Positions 10,475 to 25,400 of a stretch of DNA of 64,000 bases are shown here, piece by piece; position 1 is the stretch's first letter, and every line of letters begins with the position of its first letter. Source of the stretch: Prostheceraeus crozeri (Eukaryota > Platyhelminthes > Polycladida > Euryleptidae); contig CAJQUW010003065.1 in the NCBI GenBank assembly GCA_907163375.1, positions 62,001 to 126,000 of the forward strand, given 5' to 3'. The notes under the pieces are model-generated. The model was not told the origin of the DNA. It worked only from the letters and a program-made list of their open reading frames with translations, and searched no databases. The translations under genes and the position numbers were made by a program.

Positions 10475-13400
10475 GTAATAATTGTTTTCACAAAGATTGA
10501 AAAGTCAACTTTTCAGTACGAGGAGCGATATCGTTCTCGAGAGAGCGCAGCGATCGAGACAATGACATCGCTCAGAGTACTGAAAAGGACTTTTTAATCG
10601 AGTGAAGGTAATTTATTTCTATACATGCATCTCCATCTGGACTGCGTTAGATATATTAGCGTCCTATCAGTAGTACACGTAAAAGATGCGGGGATCGAAG
10701 GATGAATTTTTTCGTGTCAGCTATCTGACAGAAATACGAATTACGGTAATGTTGATGATTGTGTTAATAATAAATCGCTTGCCAATTTGATATTTTTGAT
10801 TCTGTATTAGGTCGATATAATTCAATTGAGCATATTGTAATGCACCTAGGTTACAAATGCTAGATTTAAGCACTTTTGAAGGATATTCAACGTAATGAAA
10901 ATAATACATATAGAAAATATAATCATGGCGAAAATACACTTTGCAGCACAAAAGCTGACGAACTGCAACGTATTGGCCCCAAAGACTGCAAAGTTGACCA
11001 GGTACCGAAAAGGGCTGACGAAGGACTGAAAAGTTGACCAGGTACCGAAAAGGGCTGACGAAGGACTGAAAAGTTGACCAGGGACCGAAAAGGGCTGACG
11101 AAGGACTGCAAAGTTGACCAGGGACCGAAAAGGGCTGACGAAGGACTGAAAAGTTGACCAGGTACCGAAAAGGGCTGACGAAGGACTGAAAAGTTGACCA
11201 GGGACCGAAAAGGGCTGACGAAGGACTGAAAAGTTGACCAGGTACCCAAAAGGGCTGACGAAGGACTGAAAAGTTGACCAGGGACCGAAAAGGGCTGACG
11301 AAGGACTGAAAAGTTGACCAGGGACCTAAAAGGGCTGATGAAGAACTGAAAAGTTGACCAGGTACCGAAAAGGGCTGACGAAGGACTGAAAAGTTGACCA
11401 GGGACTGAAAAGGGCTGACGAATGACTGAAAAGTTGACCAGGGACCGAAAAGGGCTGACGAAGGACTGAAAAGTTGACCAGGGACCGAAAAGGGCTGACG
11501 AAGGACTGAAAAGTTGAACAGGGACTGAAAAGGGCTGACGAAGGACTGAAAAGTTGACCAGGGACTGAAAAGGGCTGACGAAGGACTGCAAAGTTGACCA
11601 GGGACTGAAAAGGGCTGACGAAGGACTGAAAAGTTGAACAGGGACCGAAAAGTAATACTCATACACTCTGAGGGCTATGGTAGCATCAAATTTTCAACAC
11701 ATACATAGAAATAAATCTATAATACTACCTACTTGCCTGTTCAGCACCTTATGAGATTAAAGAATTAATTGAGATAAAAGCCAACCCATAGAGTTGCTCA
11801 TGTTGCAGGTGTTACTCTTTCATTCAATGACTTCCGCAACTTCGCCGCCGCAAGATTCCGTCTCATGGAAGGATCTGGCCTCAAGTCTTTGTCTTTGGCT
11901 GAACTCGAAGCCGTTAGACGTGTACCTCAGGACATGGTCAAAATGGCACCAGTACTCTTCATCGCTATTCTCCCCGGGACTATGGTTGTCCTTCCCATTT
12001 TGTAAGTAATTTTCAAAATTTCTACAGCTATGGCCCCTTCATGTGTACAGGACAAACTAACAAGTAGGGCTGTGTGTTAGTCACACCTGCTCGTACCGCT
12101 GCACCGAAACATGTGAAAAGTCACGTTCAGTCAGATTTACCAAATGGTCTACATTTAGCAGACTGGTCTGCAAAGTCAGCTTTTGTTCTGCTTTTTTTGG
12201 GCAAGTCTGCTTTTTGCAGACCAGTTTTTTTATTATCTTTTTCGGCAAATGACTTTTTATGTAGTATGGTGGAAATTGAATAATAAACATAGCAAAGCAT
12301 GTACTTTAAATGTAAAAAGTATGACCATGCAGTCTCCCAATCTTGAGTTACTCAATCATTTGAAAAAGGTGTTAGAATTACTCCAAAAGCTTCTGCAGCG
12401 ATTTGACCATTCTGTGGAAATGACACCGCAGAACTACATTTCGATTTTGCAAATATTTCGATTTTGTCATTTTTCGATCCCAAAGACAGGTCTACTTTTT
12501 ACCCAAATCATTTGGTCAGCCTGCACTTGAGTACTACTTTCGCGGAATAGACAATCCTGCACTCCTGTGTTTAGTTAAAGTCCATTAGATTTGGAAGGTA
12601 GGACCTGTCCTTCATTACATGAGTCAGTGTGGGTTTCTGATATAATGCAAATATGGATTCAATGAAGTACCAGGAAACTCAACTGAGTGACCCACCAGCC
12701 TTTTGTAAAAGATACATTTCATTTAAAATCCAGTATCACGCGCTTTGACAACAATTTGTGGGTGTGGAATACCTTATGATATCGTATTAGGGAATTGCTA
12801 TTAGTTCTCACCCCAGCGGCAAGCTATCTTCATGGTGGTACCAGGAAGAAGGCGCATGGAAATATCATTTCGACCTCGTGAAAGCCGGAGGTATTCTTCT
12901 TCTTCTTCTCCTGGCTTTTATTCCATTAATTGAGGGTCGCCGGTGCGGATTGTAGAGGTCGTACAGGTCCTCCTCTACGCAAGCACGCCATCATCTCCTT
13001 GGCCTTCCTGTATTCCTCATCCCGACCTTCATAACTCTCTCTTCCCTACATAACTCTCATTGCGTCTTTGTACGTGACCAAACTATCGCAGTCTTCCTTC
13101 TTTCATCTTCGCGCCCTTCTCACTAACCTTCACCTTCTTCCTGATAACCTCATTTCTGACCTTATCCAGCAAGGTCAAACCCAGTGTTCCCATTCTCTGC
13201 GGAAATTCCGCAGTTGCGGAAATTCCGCAGTTGCGGAAATTCAGAAAATCCTGCGGAAAATCAGAGGGAAATTCTTTGCTGCGGAAATTTTTTAAACAGT
13301 GAATACTGTGATAAATGAAATGAAGAATTGTTTGAAAATTATTTCACAATTAATTTAACAGGCTAAATCAAACTAATTTAGTTTCTCTCTTATCCAATGT

Positions 13401-16400
13401 TCACTCTGTGAACCGACTGTTCCGCTCAATATCGTACGGCGGCCCTATATCAATATATGGACTATACCAGATAGCCTATCTTAGTTTGTTGAAGAATGTC
13501 AACGCCAATTCCTCCTGTTTGATGCTGATGGGAATGTTTAAGATTGATACACAAGAAAATGAATTATCAAGGAAAAAGAAAAAAAGAAATGAACAAGAGA
13601 CTGCGAAAGCGATTTCAAATGCCATCAATATCTCTTTTGATAAATAACAAAAACCTAATTTCATTGAAGTAACGTTCTGTTTTATAATCGAAGAATAATT
13701 GGTTCAAATAATTCTATTATTATTAAGCTAAGTTAGAGCTATATGAAATGACTAAATTTTTGGCTGCTCAGCCTGCATCAGGTAGGCCCCTATGTAATAA
13801 TTCGTTGGCATCCAAGTCGAATGTATTCCTTGACGACTCATCTCTACGATTTTACCTTTTGCTGCAAAAATTCATCTCGTGGAAATGTATCTAATAGCTA
13901 CTATATATGTAAGATAACCTTGGGGTATGAAATTTGTGGTACTAGTCTTGCTTTCATGCGATAAAATTGATTTTAACTCAAACAGAATTACATCAAAAAC
14001 GTAATTCTGCGATGAAATAACTGCTCCGGTACGGTCACGAAATATTCCAAAAGTTACTGCCATTTTCTTTGAAATCATTGCCACATGGACTTTTGAACTA
14101 TTGGTGAGAAGCTGGGTGAGAAACAACACGTTGAAAATGAGTTTAGCCTTATTATCATGAAACTGACATTAATAATATCATGAGGTAGGCTGGCTAATCA
14201 TGAACACATGGGAATTGGGCATGTAGCTAAGCGTTCTAACTCGTTTTGGGATTTGATGGATTTTTCGTCAAAATTAGATTGCGGAAATTTTTTGCAGCTG
14301 CGGAGGAAATATCAAAAACTGGAATGGGAACACTGGTCAAACCGCACGAGAACCTCAGCATCCTTATCTCCGCCACCTCTAGCTTCTCTTCGTGTCCTTT
14401 CGTGATCGCTACCGTCTGCATGCCGTATAGCATCGCCGGTCTTACAATTACTTTGTGGAGCTTTCCCTTCACCGGACTTGGTATTCTCCGATCGCAGACG
14501 CCCGCTGACATTCTTCTTCTGCGGGCATCTCCTTGTCTTCAAGGGTCGCCGGTGCGGATTCGACATATTTTTCTCGTTCTACATTAAATCCTCCTCCTTC
14601 AGGTCAATCTCTTTCACACCATCCTGGTAGCACAGCAGTCTCTCAATTGTCCTCTGTCTTCCTACTTCTAACCTCCCAACCAAACACCCAATCTTCCCTT
14701 CAAAAACTCAGAGTATTCTGCACTCACGGAGATGATGATCATCATAGCATTAAGATGTCAGATAATAGGATCATAGAACAAGATTCCATCCCCTTCCTTG
14801 GATTGGCGGTCATAGAAACCGCAGATTTAGTCCATCAGCAAGCAGCTCAACGCATTGGTACTCTCTTTCGTGCCAGCAGCTATCTTCCATGACAGACTGT
14901 CTGCCATCTCTACAAGTCCACTATTCATCCTTATATGGAGTATTGTTGTCATCTGTGGGCTGGCACCCCATAGACACATCTAAACCTCCTTGAACGGGTT
15001 GAGAAACGTGTCAAGAATCTTATGGGTGAAGAACTTGCTAACAAGTTGCAGTCGCTCTTCGTCGGACGGGATGTTGCTTCACTCAGTCTCTTCTGCAGAT
15101 ACTATTTCGGTAGAAGCAGTTCTGCAGTAAATGAGTGCGTACCCAAACTTAATGTCTTCTCTAGAAGCACACGCAGAGCTAATGCTATCATGTGAGCCTA
15201 GAACGCGCACGTACTGTGAGTCGCTCGAAAAAACTATTTTGTTCGCACGTCACAGCTTTGGAATCAGCTTCCCCAGATCACTTTCACTGACCAATAGAAT
15301 CTTGATACTTTCAAGAGGCGTGTGAACAGGCTTCTGTTGGGGATAGCTTAATCAGATTAGAGGATCTGTTTTTTCTTTTATTTTTTTGGATTTATTACTT
15401 TTCAATTGAGTAACCCTTTGCTTCGTTCATGGCTCATAAATGTGCTAGGGGTGAAAATTCTGTAAAATCTTTTTCCCGCGTATCCATCTTCTTTTCGTCG
15501 CATATGTTCGAAGCTCCGAACAATCGCACAGGTTTTGGACTTGAAGAGTGACATCTGAGCTTTGGTTAATGAAATAGTGATTTCCTTAGTGACATTGTGA
15601 CTTCAAATAAAGAAAAACGGAATTCAAAAGAGAACTTGCGAAATCGATAGACACAATAGGATTTCAAAACCTTCACAACGTTGACGAAGTCAATTAATTT
15701 ACTCCTAAGAATTGATAATGATGGTCTTGTTATGTTGTCGTATGAAGGCTGTACATAAAAATAAATTTGAACTGCTTTGTCTAGCTGAGAGTTAATTGTC
15801 TTCATTGCAACTCAAGTCAAATATTTGGTGTTTCAACCTAGTCAAAAACTGAAGTTCAAATCCTATTTATTATTATTAGAACAAAGATATTTCCAAAAGC
15901 TATTCATCAATCAAAATTCTATCTTTAATTCACTGCATTTATTCTTTAAAGTTTCCCCACTTCCGAATAGTGAACAGCCATCAATTCAATAAAGCCAAAA
16001 GGCAAGAGTACCTAATCCACATGTAAGTTAAATTTAAATTCAAATACAGTTATTGATGATTATGAATTTCTTGAAGCTGTAACATCGAAGTAATGTAAGT
16101 GGGTTGTCTTTTTAAACGCATTTGAAAAGTTTTCTGACGTAATTTCACTAAGATATTGGATGCGATCTGCAAAAGTGCCGCATGTTTTTGCTGCATAGAT
16201 TGCTCATGCAATTGATAGCGCACTTCAGCCATTTGCCTTTTCACAACGGCTTTCCAAACACTGACACAGTTCTCCGCAATATTGTGAAACGGAATGTAGG
16301 ATGGGAGAAACATATATTGATGTGTCGGCAGCAGCTCAAGGTCTTGCACGCAAATATGGCAAAGTGCGTTGTCACATACAAGCGTATGCATATATATATA

Positions 16401-19400
16401 TGACAAGGCCTGTTTCTTGAAATCGTCGAACGACTCCCCATGCCGTTGTCCTCCAAACACCTAGGAGAGCCACCGTTTGAACATAATCTTCGCCATTATT
16501 AAATGCGTAAACTATACGCTGCTTGTCCACCTCAGATTCGAGCTCTTGGTATGACTAACAATTGCCTCTATAAATCACAGCCCCGTTGAACAAGCTGACT
16601 TTTATGTTAATCATGTGACATGATCATTTCTAAGATTATCAATTTCGCTCATGAAGCGTAATCAGTTTCTAATAGTTCGAGAGTCCCCTGATGAGCAAAG
16701 CAGCCGTTATGTTTGTCTCACGGTATGAACGGTATGGCTAATAGAGTAGGCCTACTTGCTACATTAGGGTTACTGAATCTTACCAGGTCCATCATGAAAT
16801 CCTATTGTCACTCTTGAATGCATTGCATTTGTCCAAGATATCGCGATTTCATAATTGAAAGTCTCCTTGTCTGTCATGATTTCCCTTTGTCGCTAACTTC
16901 TGCGCTATGTCATTCATGAATTGCTAAGTTCTTACATGATTCTCTGACTGTCCTTGTTGAAATCCAAAACCTGTAGATGGCTTTCCCTCCCGCTGACATC
17001 ATGCTCTCATTTATTGTTATTTTCCATGATAGCGTGATGCTTAATCCTTTCAGCTATTTATTTCCTCGCGTGCTTCTGACGTCACGATTTTGGTATCAGG
17101 AACAGCGCGCCGAATTCAGTGATATCGCTTTGGAAAAACGGATTTCTGCTTTTTCAAAAGTATACAAAAGAGTGCTGAAGAACGCTCCGCCAGACTCAAA
17201 GCTCTTGGAAGAAGTTTTGAAAGAGGTGAGAAACACAATGAACACTGTTACACTTATCAGGTTTAAAGTCTTAATCAATAGTTGATGTATCGCATTCATT
17301 CAGGTCAAAGGATCAGCAGTTTCTTCTTTTGCTCGTCGAAGACGTAGTACTGTAATATGACGAAACGCAGTATTTCCTGCACGGTCACAACCAGTATCGA
17401 ACATCAGGGAGCATTAGATAACTGCCACTCAGTTTTGTTCAGTTACAAATGTTCAGTTTTGCTACATTGAGCTGAACCATGGAAATGAAAATAATTTCGA
17501 TCGCTTCGTCAAAGTTTGACCATCTACAGTCGTTGCCAGAATTGATCGCATAGTACTAGATATTGAACTCTATTCTCCATTAATCTAATTATGACTTTCT
17601 ATCGATACTGTAGCAAGCAATATTGACAACAAAGGTCTGTCGCAGTACAATGAATATCTAGAGAATGACAACTATTAAGGCAATGCAAGACACCAACACC
17701 CTTGATTCCCCGACCGCACTCGCCCGACCCAGAAATCGAACCGAAGTCCGTGGTGGAAACGAGCTCGCGCCTTCATCACTAGGCCACGCTTTCGGTTCAA
17801 AAGGAATGCAAGTGAAGACAGAGTGATATCGGCAGCATATTGTCCTATTATCATTGACAGAACACTTATATGCAGGCAATATGTGTGAGTCAAAATAGAA
17901 AAAATTTTCTCATTGTGTAATGCTGTCCGGTACACACGAGCAATTCTTTTTGTATTTGACCATCTAATTGCCTGCATTGATCATTCATTGAAGGCCATGA
18001 CCCATGGCAAGGTAACTCCCCAGATCAGATGACCATTGAAAAGTGTTGCACTATTCTGAAAAAAAGCTTCCTGGGACATCCACGACCTCAACATTATCTT
18101 TGAAGAATGCTAAATTGCGAACAGAAATTGAGCCTTGTCTAGCACCAAGGCTTATTGCACCATTGTCTGAACGCATTTCTACAATGGGCCACCATATATT
18201 TGCTCCTTCTTGGTGATTGCATGCAACTGCATGTAGCTTCTAGTTGTTCAAGGCATAATTCAAAGCGTTATTCATATTTTACGAAGGATTTAGTATATTT
18301 TAAATTTTTGACACGACAGATTTTGACCGTAGCTTAGCTAAATAACTTATAGTAGATGGTTTATGAAAATAATCTGTCAACTGTTTCGAGTTTGTCTCTA
18401 TGAAAGCATCGCCCTTGCAAATTTTGACTTTGACTCCCGCAAGCCCTATTAATGACACATTCACAGGACTAATCTAATGTCCCTTATGCAAGCTGCAGAC
18501 ATGTAATGTCCCCAATGTGCTAAGATAGCATAGGTATCTATCAGTTCGATATCCCATAAATCAGGGATGCGGAGTCCTATCATTTTGATAGGACTCCGAC
18601 TCCGACATCGGGTGGCAAGTTTATAAAGCCTAGTTTATTTTAAAAAACCTACATAATAGATCATAGGCTTACCTGAACCTATTTTTAGGGATCATTGCTG
18701 TATCAATTATCAATCATTTTCGATGAAAGTTCATCAAATGTCGCTTTAAGCTGGATGCATACGACTCGGCTCCTCCCATCTTCTTGATGTGTGCTTCACA
18801 CGGCTTTTCTCCAGTCTCTACCAGGCAGGATAATCCCCATCCTTCTCAAAAAATTCTCTTTTGCTTTTATGCCTCAGGAAATGCTTGCAGCCAGATAGAT
18901 TATGTGATGTTGAGGAAAGAGGATCGGAAGACCGTAAAAGATGTGAAGGTGATTGCAAGTGAAGAATGTGTGTCTCAGCACCGTCTTGTCGTAGCCGACA
19001 TCGAAATGAGAACAAGAGTGAAGTTGAAGAGGAAGTTTGTGCCAAAACTGAAGGTTTGGGAACTGACGAAGCCAGAGATCGGTGCCGCTTTCCTAGAGCT
19101 GGTCAGCAAGAGAGAACGCGAGGTCACTGATGCGTCCGGTGTGGAGATGAAATGGAAGGGCATGAAGCAAGTTTGGCTCCAAACAGCTGATGGAGTGTGT
19201 GGGCGCACGAAAGGGCCAGCGAGGCACAAGGAGACATGGTGGTGGTGCGATGAAGTAGCACATGCGGTGGAGTTGAAGCGCAGTCTGTGGTTGAAATGGA
19301 AAAAGTCGGGCACCAACAAAGATCTTGAAGCCTACCGGACAGCGAAGCGGAGTGCACGCAGAATGGTGTGGAACGCACAGGAGGAAAAGCGTAAAGAGCT

Positions 19401-22400
19401 GGCACAGCAAATGACGAACGAGAAGGGGAAGAAGACATTCTTCAAAGTTGCAAAGCAAAAAGCGAGGGAAAGTAGAGATGTGATCGGCCCAACATGCATG
19501 AAAAATGAGCACGGGGACATAGTTGCGTCGAAAGAAGAGGTGATGACAGTTTGGAAGCAGCATATGGAAAGGTTGATGAACATCGAGAATGATTGGGATG
19601 GCGTTGCAGAAAGTGACCCCGTTCAAGGACCGTGTTGTCGGCTTGAAATTTCAGAGTTCGAAAGTGCTTTGAAAGAGTCATCTCTGGGCAAAGCGGCTGG
19701 TCCTTCTGGTGTGACAGTGGAGATGATGACAGCATGTGGAGCCCTCTCTTCGAAGTGGCTAGCCAGTTTGTGCAATGCAATTCTTGAGGAAGGTCAAATT
19801 CCAGCTGACTGGAAGATGAGTATGCTGATACCAATCTTCAAAGGAAAGGGCGATCCCCTCTGTTGTGGGTCGTATAGAGGGATAAAGATAACAGAACATG
19901 CATTGAAGATATACGAACGAGTGTTGGAGAGGCGGATCAGAGCGCAGGTTGATATCGACTCGATGCAGTTTGGATTCATGCCCGGGAAGGGAACTACTGA
20001 TGCGATTTTTATCGTTAGGCAGCTCCAGGAGAAGTGTTTGGCGAGGAAGTCCGATTTGTATCTCTCCTTTGTTGACCTAGAGAAGGCATTCGACCGGGTG
20101 CCAAGGAAGATTGTGATGTGGTCTCTCCGAAGATCTGGAGTTGAAGAATGGCTAGTGAAGGCTGTGAAGGCTCTGTATACAGATGCGAGGACATCAGTGG
20201 CGTTCGGTGGAGGCGGGAGCGACAGCTTTGAGGTGACCGTGGGAGTGCACCAGGGTTCCGCCCTTAGCCCTCTGCTTTTCGCTATTGTCATAGATGCAAT
20301 CTCGTCGGAAACCAGAGAAGGCTTGCCTTGGGAAGTTCTCTTTGCTGTCGACTTGGTGATCATGGCAAGGAGCGAGGCGGTACTCATGGAGAAAGTTGTG
20401 AAGTGGAAGACATGTTTGGAGGCGAAGGGTCTGAAGGTGAACAGCGAAAAGACGAAGATGATGATATCTTCAGATGGAGCAGGCAATACAGATCGATCGG
20501 GAATCTATCCATGTGGTGTGTGCAACAAAGGAGTTGGTGCAAATTCTATAAGATGCACGGACTGCGGTAGATGGATACACAAGAGATGTAGTGGCGTGAA
20601 AGGACGCATAACATCAGCTACCGCAAGGGGATTTGCATGCAAACGATGTAAAGGTGACATATCATCAGCAACGAAGATGGGTGACGGAATAGAAGTGGAT
20701 GTGGCAGGGCAGCGTTACGAAGTGGTGAACAGGTTCTGCTATCTTGGGGACATGTTGGATGGCGGTGGTGGTGCGGATGTAGCTGTGTCTACGCGCATAC
20801 GTTGTGGCTGGAAGCGATTCCACGAGCTGTTACCATTCCTGGCTTCAAGAGGGACACCTCTCTGGATGAAGGAGAAGGTTTACGAAGCCTGTGTGAGGAG
20901 CAGAATGTTGTACGGCAGTGAGACATGGGCCATGAAGACAGAAAGCAAAATGAAGATGGTAAGAGCCGAAAGAAGAATGGTCAGGTGGCTTTGTGGTGTT
21001 TCCCTTCGAGATCGAATCTCCAGCGAAGAGCTCCTCCAAAGGCTTCACTTGGTTGGAGTAGAAGAAGCCATGAGAAGAAGGCGACTGCGATGGTATGGCC
21101 ATGTAGTTCGGAAGCCAGATGAAGATTGGGTAAAGAAGGTGTGGAAGATCGAAATACCAGGACGGAAGATCAGAGGTCGACCTCGTACCACCTGGGAAGA
21201 AACTGTTCGTGGGGATTGCAGGAGATTGGGTCTCTGCGAGGATCTCTGCAAGGATCGTGGAAGATGGAGAACTGCCATCAGAGGAAACCGTCCAACCCAG
21301 CCAACGGCGGAAAAAGGGACGTTAAACGTATGATGATGATGATGATGATTTTAATATGCGCTTTAGAGGAGCCATTACACATGATTAACGTAAGGGTAGG
21401 AAGTAATGTTCTCAAATAAACTAGAATTTCATTTTTGTCTCTGATGTGACCTTTGGTGTGTAAGTGTGATCGAGGCTAGGAAGGTTTGTCTTCTCTACTG
21501 AATCATCGAGTGAAAATGGTGTGGTATATGGTATGGTAGATGCACATGGTGTACTGTTTAACCCTATCAATGCCGGCTCTGAAGCGCTTCGCTATCCCCT
21601 TCTCATGATACAACATTATTAAACTTTCTAATGATGTCATCCATTTCTAAATTTCCGTGCTATACATAGTAATTAAAAATGGTAAAGTAGCAGATTTTTG
21701 ATATTATAGCGAATTTTTGTTGTAAGTCCCCTGAATGATATTCAATTACGATTCTAAACTTTTTAGGCATACTGAGAAGTTGAATAGAGATCGATATGAC
21801 TTGATTTGTACTTTGATTACGACTCAAATATACGCATACATATGAAATGTGGAAGATTTTCATTCAAAGTAAGCGCTCCATTGCATATGTGAAATGATGC
21901 TCACGAAATGCTGTCAGCAGCGGCTTTTGCGATCATTCCCTTCATGTTCAGCATAACAAGGCATCTTTTTTTCATTCTCCGCTCTAAATCGACGTTCTCA
22001 AACATAAGCAAGTTATCTTTTTGCATCAGCAAAGCAAACTGTGTAGCATTTTTCAAACTTTCATTGTATTCAATTACTATTTTCTGATCACATTGCTATG
22101 ATATTAAGGTCATATCCAAATAGGATGTATTAATTAACTAACTTATTCTGGAAAGTACAAGGGAAGGAAAGTCATTTCGAGCATGCTTTATTTGTCATAG
22201 GCCATTGCATCTCATACAATAACGAAAACTGCAGATGACGAATTTCATACTCCTTCTCATGCTATGAACGAAAAGCACAAGTTAGACGGCAAGCTGGTGA
22301 TTGTCGGCGCTGTGAGATGTCTCGTGTCTCAGCAAGTTTATTGACATCATCTGAATAGCGTGCTACACATATCATGAGACAGCAGATGCAAACAGGAAAT

Positions 22401-25400
22401 GAGATTGAAATTCTGTTCGTCAATAGTGCACCAGTCTAACACTCAGCTCAGCTCATATTGTCATAGTCCTAGTTGGCCGTCGACCTTCTTTCATGGCATG
22501 GCCATCAGGCTTGTAGTCAAGCTCTTCGATTGTACTTAAGTACAAGTACATTGAAAACATAATGAATACAAGTCCAAGTACATATACTTGATCCAATTGT
22601 TATTCAAGTACAATTACAAGTACTGAAAAATTAAATACTAGTTCAAGTAATGAATAATTATTGCCGAGTTAAATCGCAAGGCATTCTCAAATTGTATTGT
22701 TATTCCTGTTTGTGCGTTCGTGCTAGTCAAGTTCAGAACAAAAATTGTGAGTAATACATGTGTATACCATAGTGACAAAAATTAGGTAGTACATGACAAA
22801 CAACTGAAAACAACATTTGATTGAAGAATGAAAATACATGTATTCCTATTTCATGGAGCAAGTAAGACTATTGTTGTTGACAACGTGATACAAGTATGAA
22901 GCTTATAACATTTTAGGAGGAGAAGTCATTTGATTTGATAAACATTAGTCTTTCGAAATTTTGGTCTTTAATTCGACAGCGATCTGGTCCGAAACCTTTT
23001 CCAGTGATGCTGAATATTTATTCCACAGGAGCAGACGAGGCCGGTGAGGTAAGATACTTTAATGCTAAACTAGCCAGAGTGGGATATTTGCAACTTTGAG
23101 AATCCCAAAAGGACAGGTAGTCAACGCTCTCAGGCAAATGCATTGGTGTATTTGTCATATAGGCCTACTCGAAAACTCCTGAAATGACAAAAAGTACTTG
23201 AGTACTTGAAATTCCAAGTACCTCTATAAAAGTACTTGACCAAGTACAAGTACATGTAAAAGAAAATAAATCAAGTACAAGCACAAAGTACTATAAAAAT
23301 GTACTTAAGTACAAGTACTTGTACTTGACCACAAGCCTGATGGACATGCGTCGCTTCAATCCCATTCTGCCACTTAATGACGTTGTCCCCCCCACTCGAT
23401 TCTCCGTCTTCCACGTCGTCCTCTTCTTTCCGCTTCTTCTTCAATTGTCACGAGTACGATGCTGTTTCCTCTTCTCTTCCAGTGTCCGTACTTTCTGATC
23501 TTCCTCTTTTCTGCCTCTGCTAGCATGCCTTACTCTTCTCTTATTCCAATCTGTTCTCTCACCCATTCGTTGGGTTTTCTTTGCGTCCAACTTATTCTGA
23601 GCACTCTTCTCCACAGCCACATTTAGAAAACCTCAATCATATTCTCTTCCTGTTTCCTGAAGTTCCAACTTTCACAAGCATAAAAGGCGACGCTCGAAAC
23701 AAGGCTTTTGGCGAGTCTTATTTGAGTTTCACACTTAACTCTTTTGATTTCAAAATCTCAACCTAATTGCTTTTTACTGACGTAGCCATTCTTACTAGGA
23801 AGCCTAGTAAGTCATAATATGCGCTCTTTTATAATGTATGTATGGTTCAAAACCTTATATTGCTTATTGAATTTTCGACACTTGGCATCTACGCTTAATA
23901 TCAAAAAATGATGAGCATGGCCCGTTACTAAAGCACGGAGCCACAACTGAATACTTTGCTCATATTGGAAATCTAGGCGCTTCGTCGAAAGTTACTGCAC
24001 AAAATGGCGAAAGTGGAGAAATTCAAGCATTCAGGTACTTTCCAAATTAGGCCATGAATTTGACCTTCCAGTGGCTCAGATCCAATAATTTTTTTGTTTC
24101 AAGTTTGAAAATACACAAGCGTAGACCAGGCAAGGTTTGGCAAAGACTTGGATTAAAACCAAAAGCCCAAGCTTCAATATATGAGTAGAATCAAGTAAAT
24201 GAAGTACATTCTTTGTATTTTGTGCAGACATGAAAATCCTTCTATGGAGCAAAATTCCTATTGGGGCCATGAGAGGTGTGGCATTAGTGTGAAACGATCA
24301 TTTATTGCAATAACTGCAATTATTAGCATAAGTATATGTACTAAGTTACAAAGCTATCTTTATTTTAACACTGATAGACTGACTCACAGAAGATCTTTGA
24401 TTTACATGATTGAATTGCACATTGCTCATAACAGAGCAATTGTTTTTACTTTGTCATTCAGAAATATATACAGACTTAATAAATATTACAGCTGCGAAGT
24501 GAGTGCATGGTCAAACACAATTAGAATGTGAATTGGAATGAATTCATTTTTGGATAAATGTCGTCTATCGCAGAAAGTTTAGTGGTGTGAAGATAACTAC
24601 GAACATATAAAATAAACAAAAATTTAATACGCACAAATGCAGCAAAATAAGCCTACAGCAAATACAATGTGTACGAACTTTCATTTTTGAAATACTCTGT
24701 GAATTGAGTGGAATTTCAATTAAAAAATCCGAACTTCATGCTCTTACCGTGTAGTTCTCCTGAGATTTAAATCAAAATATCAATTTTATAACTTCATTTG
24801 TGTAGGTCCCATTTGCAGCATTGATAGTGCAGTAGACCCAATTTTTGCATCACTAACCCAAGGTCGACCCAAAACCCAAGGTCCAACCTTGGACCAGGAA
24901 GCTTAGTTTTAAGAGATGTACAGTAAAGATGGTATAGGGGGCGAATCACCTCCTCCCCTCCATATGGATAGGGGCAATTCCACTGTAAAAACGACACGGA
25001 GGGCAAATTTTAAAACGCATTATTTTCTCTCAGTGACTTGTGTTTTCTTGAAAGGATATCCGAAGCCATTAGGAATCACAAAATTTATCGCTTAGACACA
25101 CCTCTTCTACTAATGAATTCAATTTTTGAATATCTTGCTATTTTTAAGATATTAAAAATACAATCCCTTTGAATTTTTTAAACAATGTAGGCAGTGTTAG
25201 AAATGGAATTCCAAGTAGTCTATACTGCGTTATATTATTATTGATACTCCTTTGTCGAAGCTCAAACAATATTTTCTGTCAAGGATATAATTTCTTCCGA
25301 TTTTTTGACACGAGTTTGAATCTTAGTATAAATGTTTGTTCGTGACCAGATATCTACTATTTTTCTATCTTCTACTGGATCAATTTTATCTAGCACAAAT

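Noticed and set aside
10721-11666. Two long minus-strand frames of 313 and 247 codons with a FSVPGQLFSPSSALF-type repeat
   Set aside because: They arise from the 40-bp minisatellite, which is open in two frames at once. There is no start context, and the tail outside the array is not protein-like.
16977-17053. Upstream extension of the 17054 exon to an ATG at 16977
   Set aside because: The family alignment begins at YLFPR right after a good acceptor, and the previous exon supplies the split codon, so the upstream part is intron.
17685-17805. A functional tRNA gene
   Set aside because: A- and B-box words are present, but the arms do not pair as a tRNA cloverleaf; a SINE explains them better.
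19093-19626. A 177-codon frame opposite the LINE
   Set aside because: It is the opposite strand of a GA-rich LINE frame, with no independent motif.
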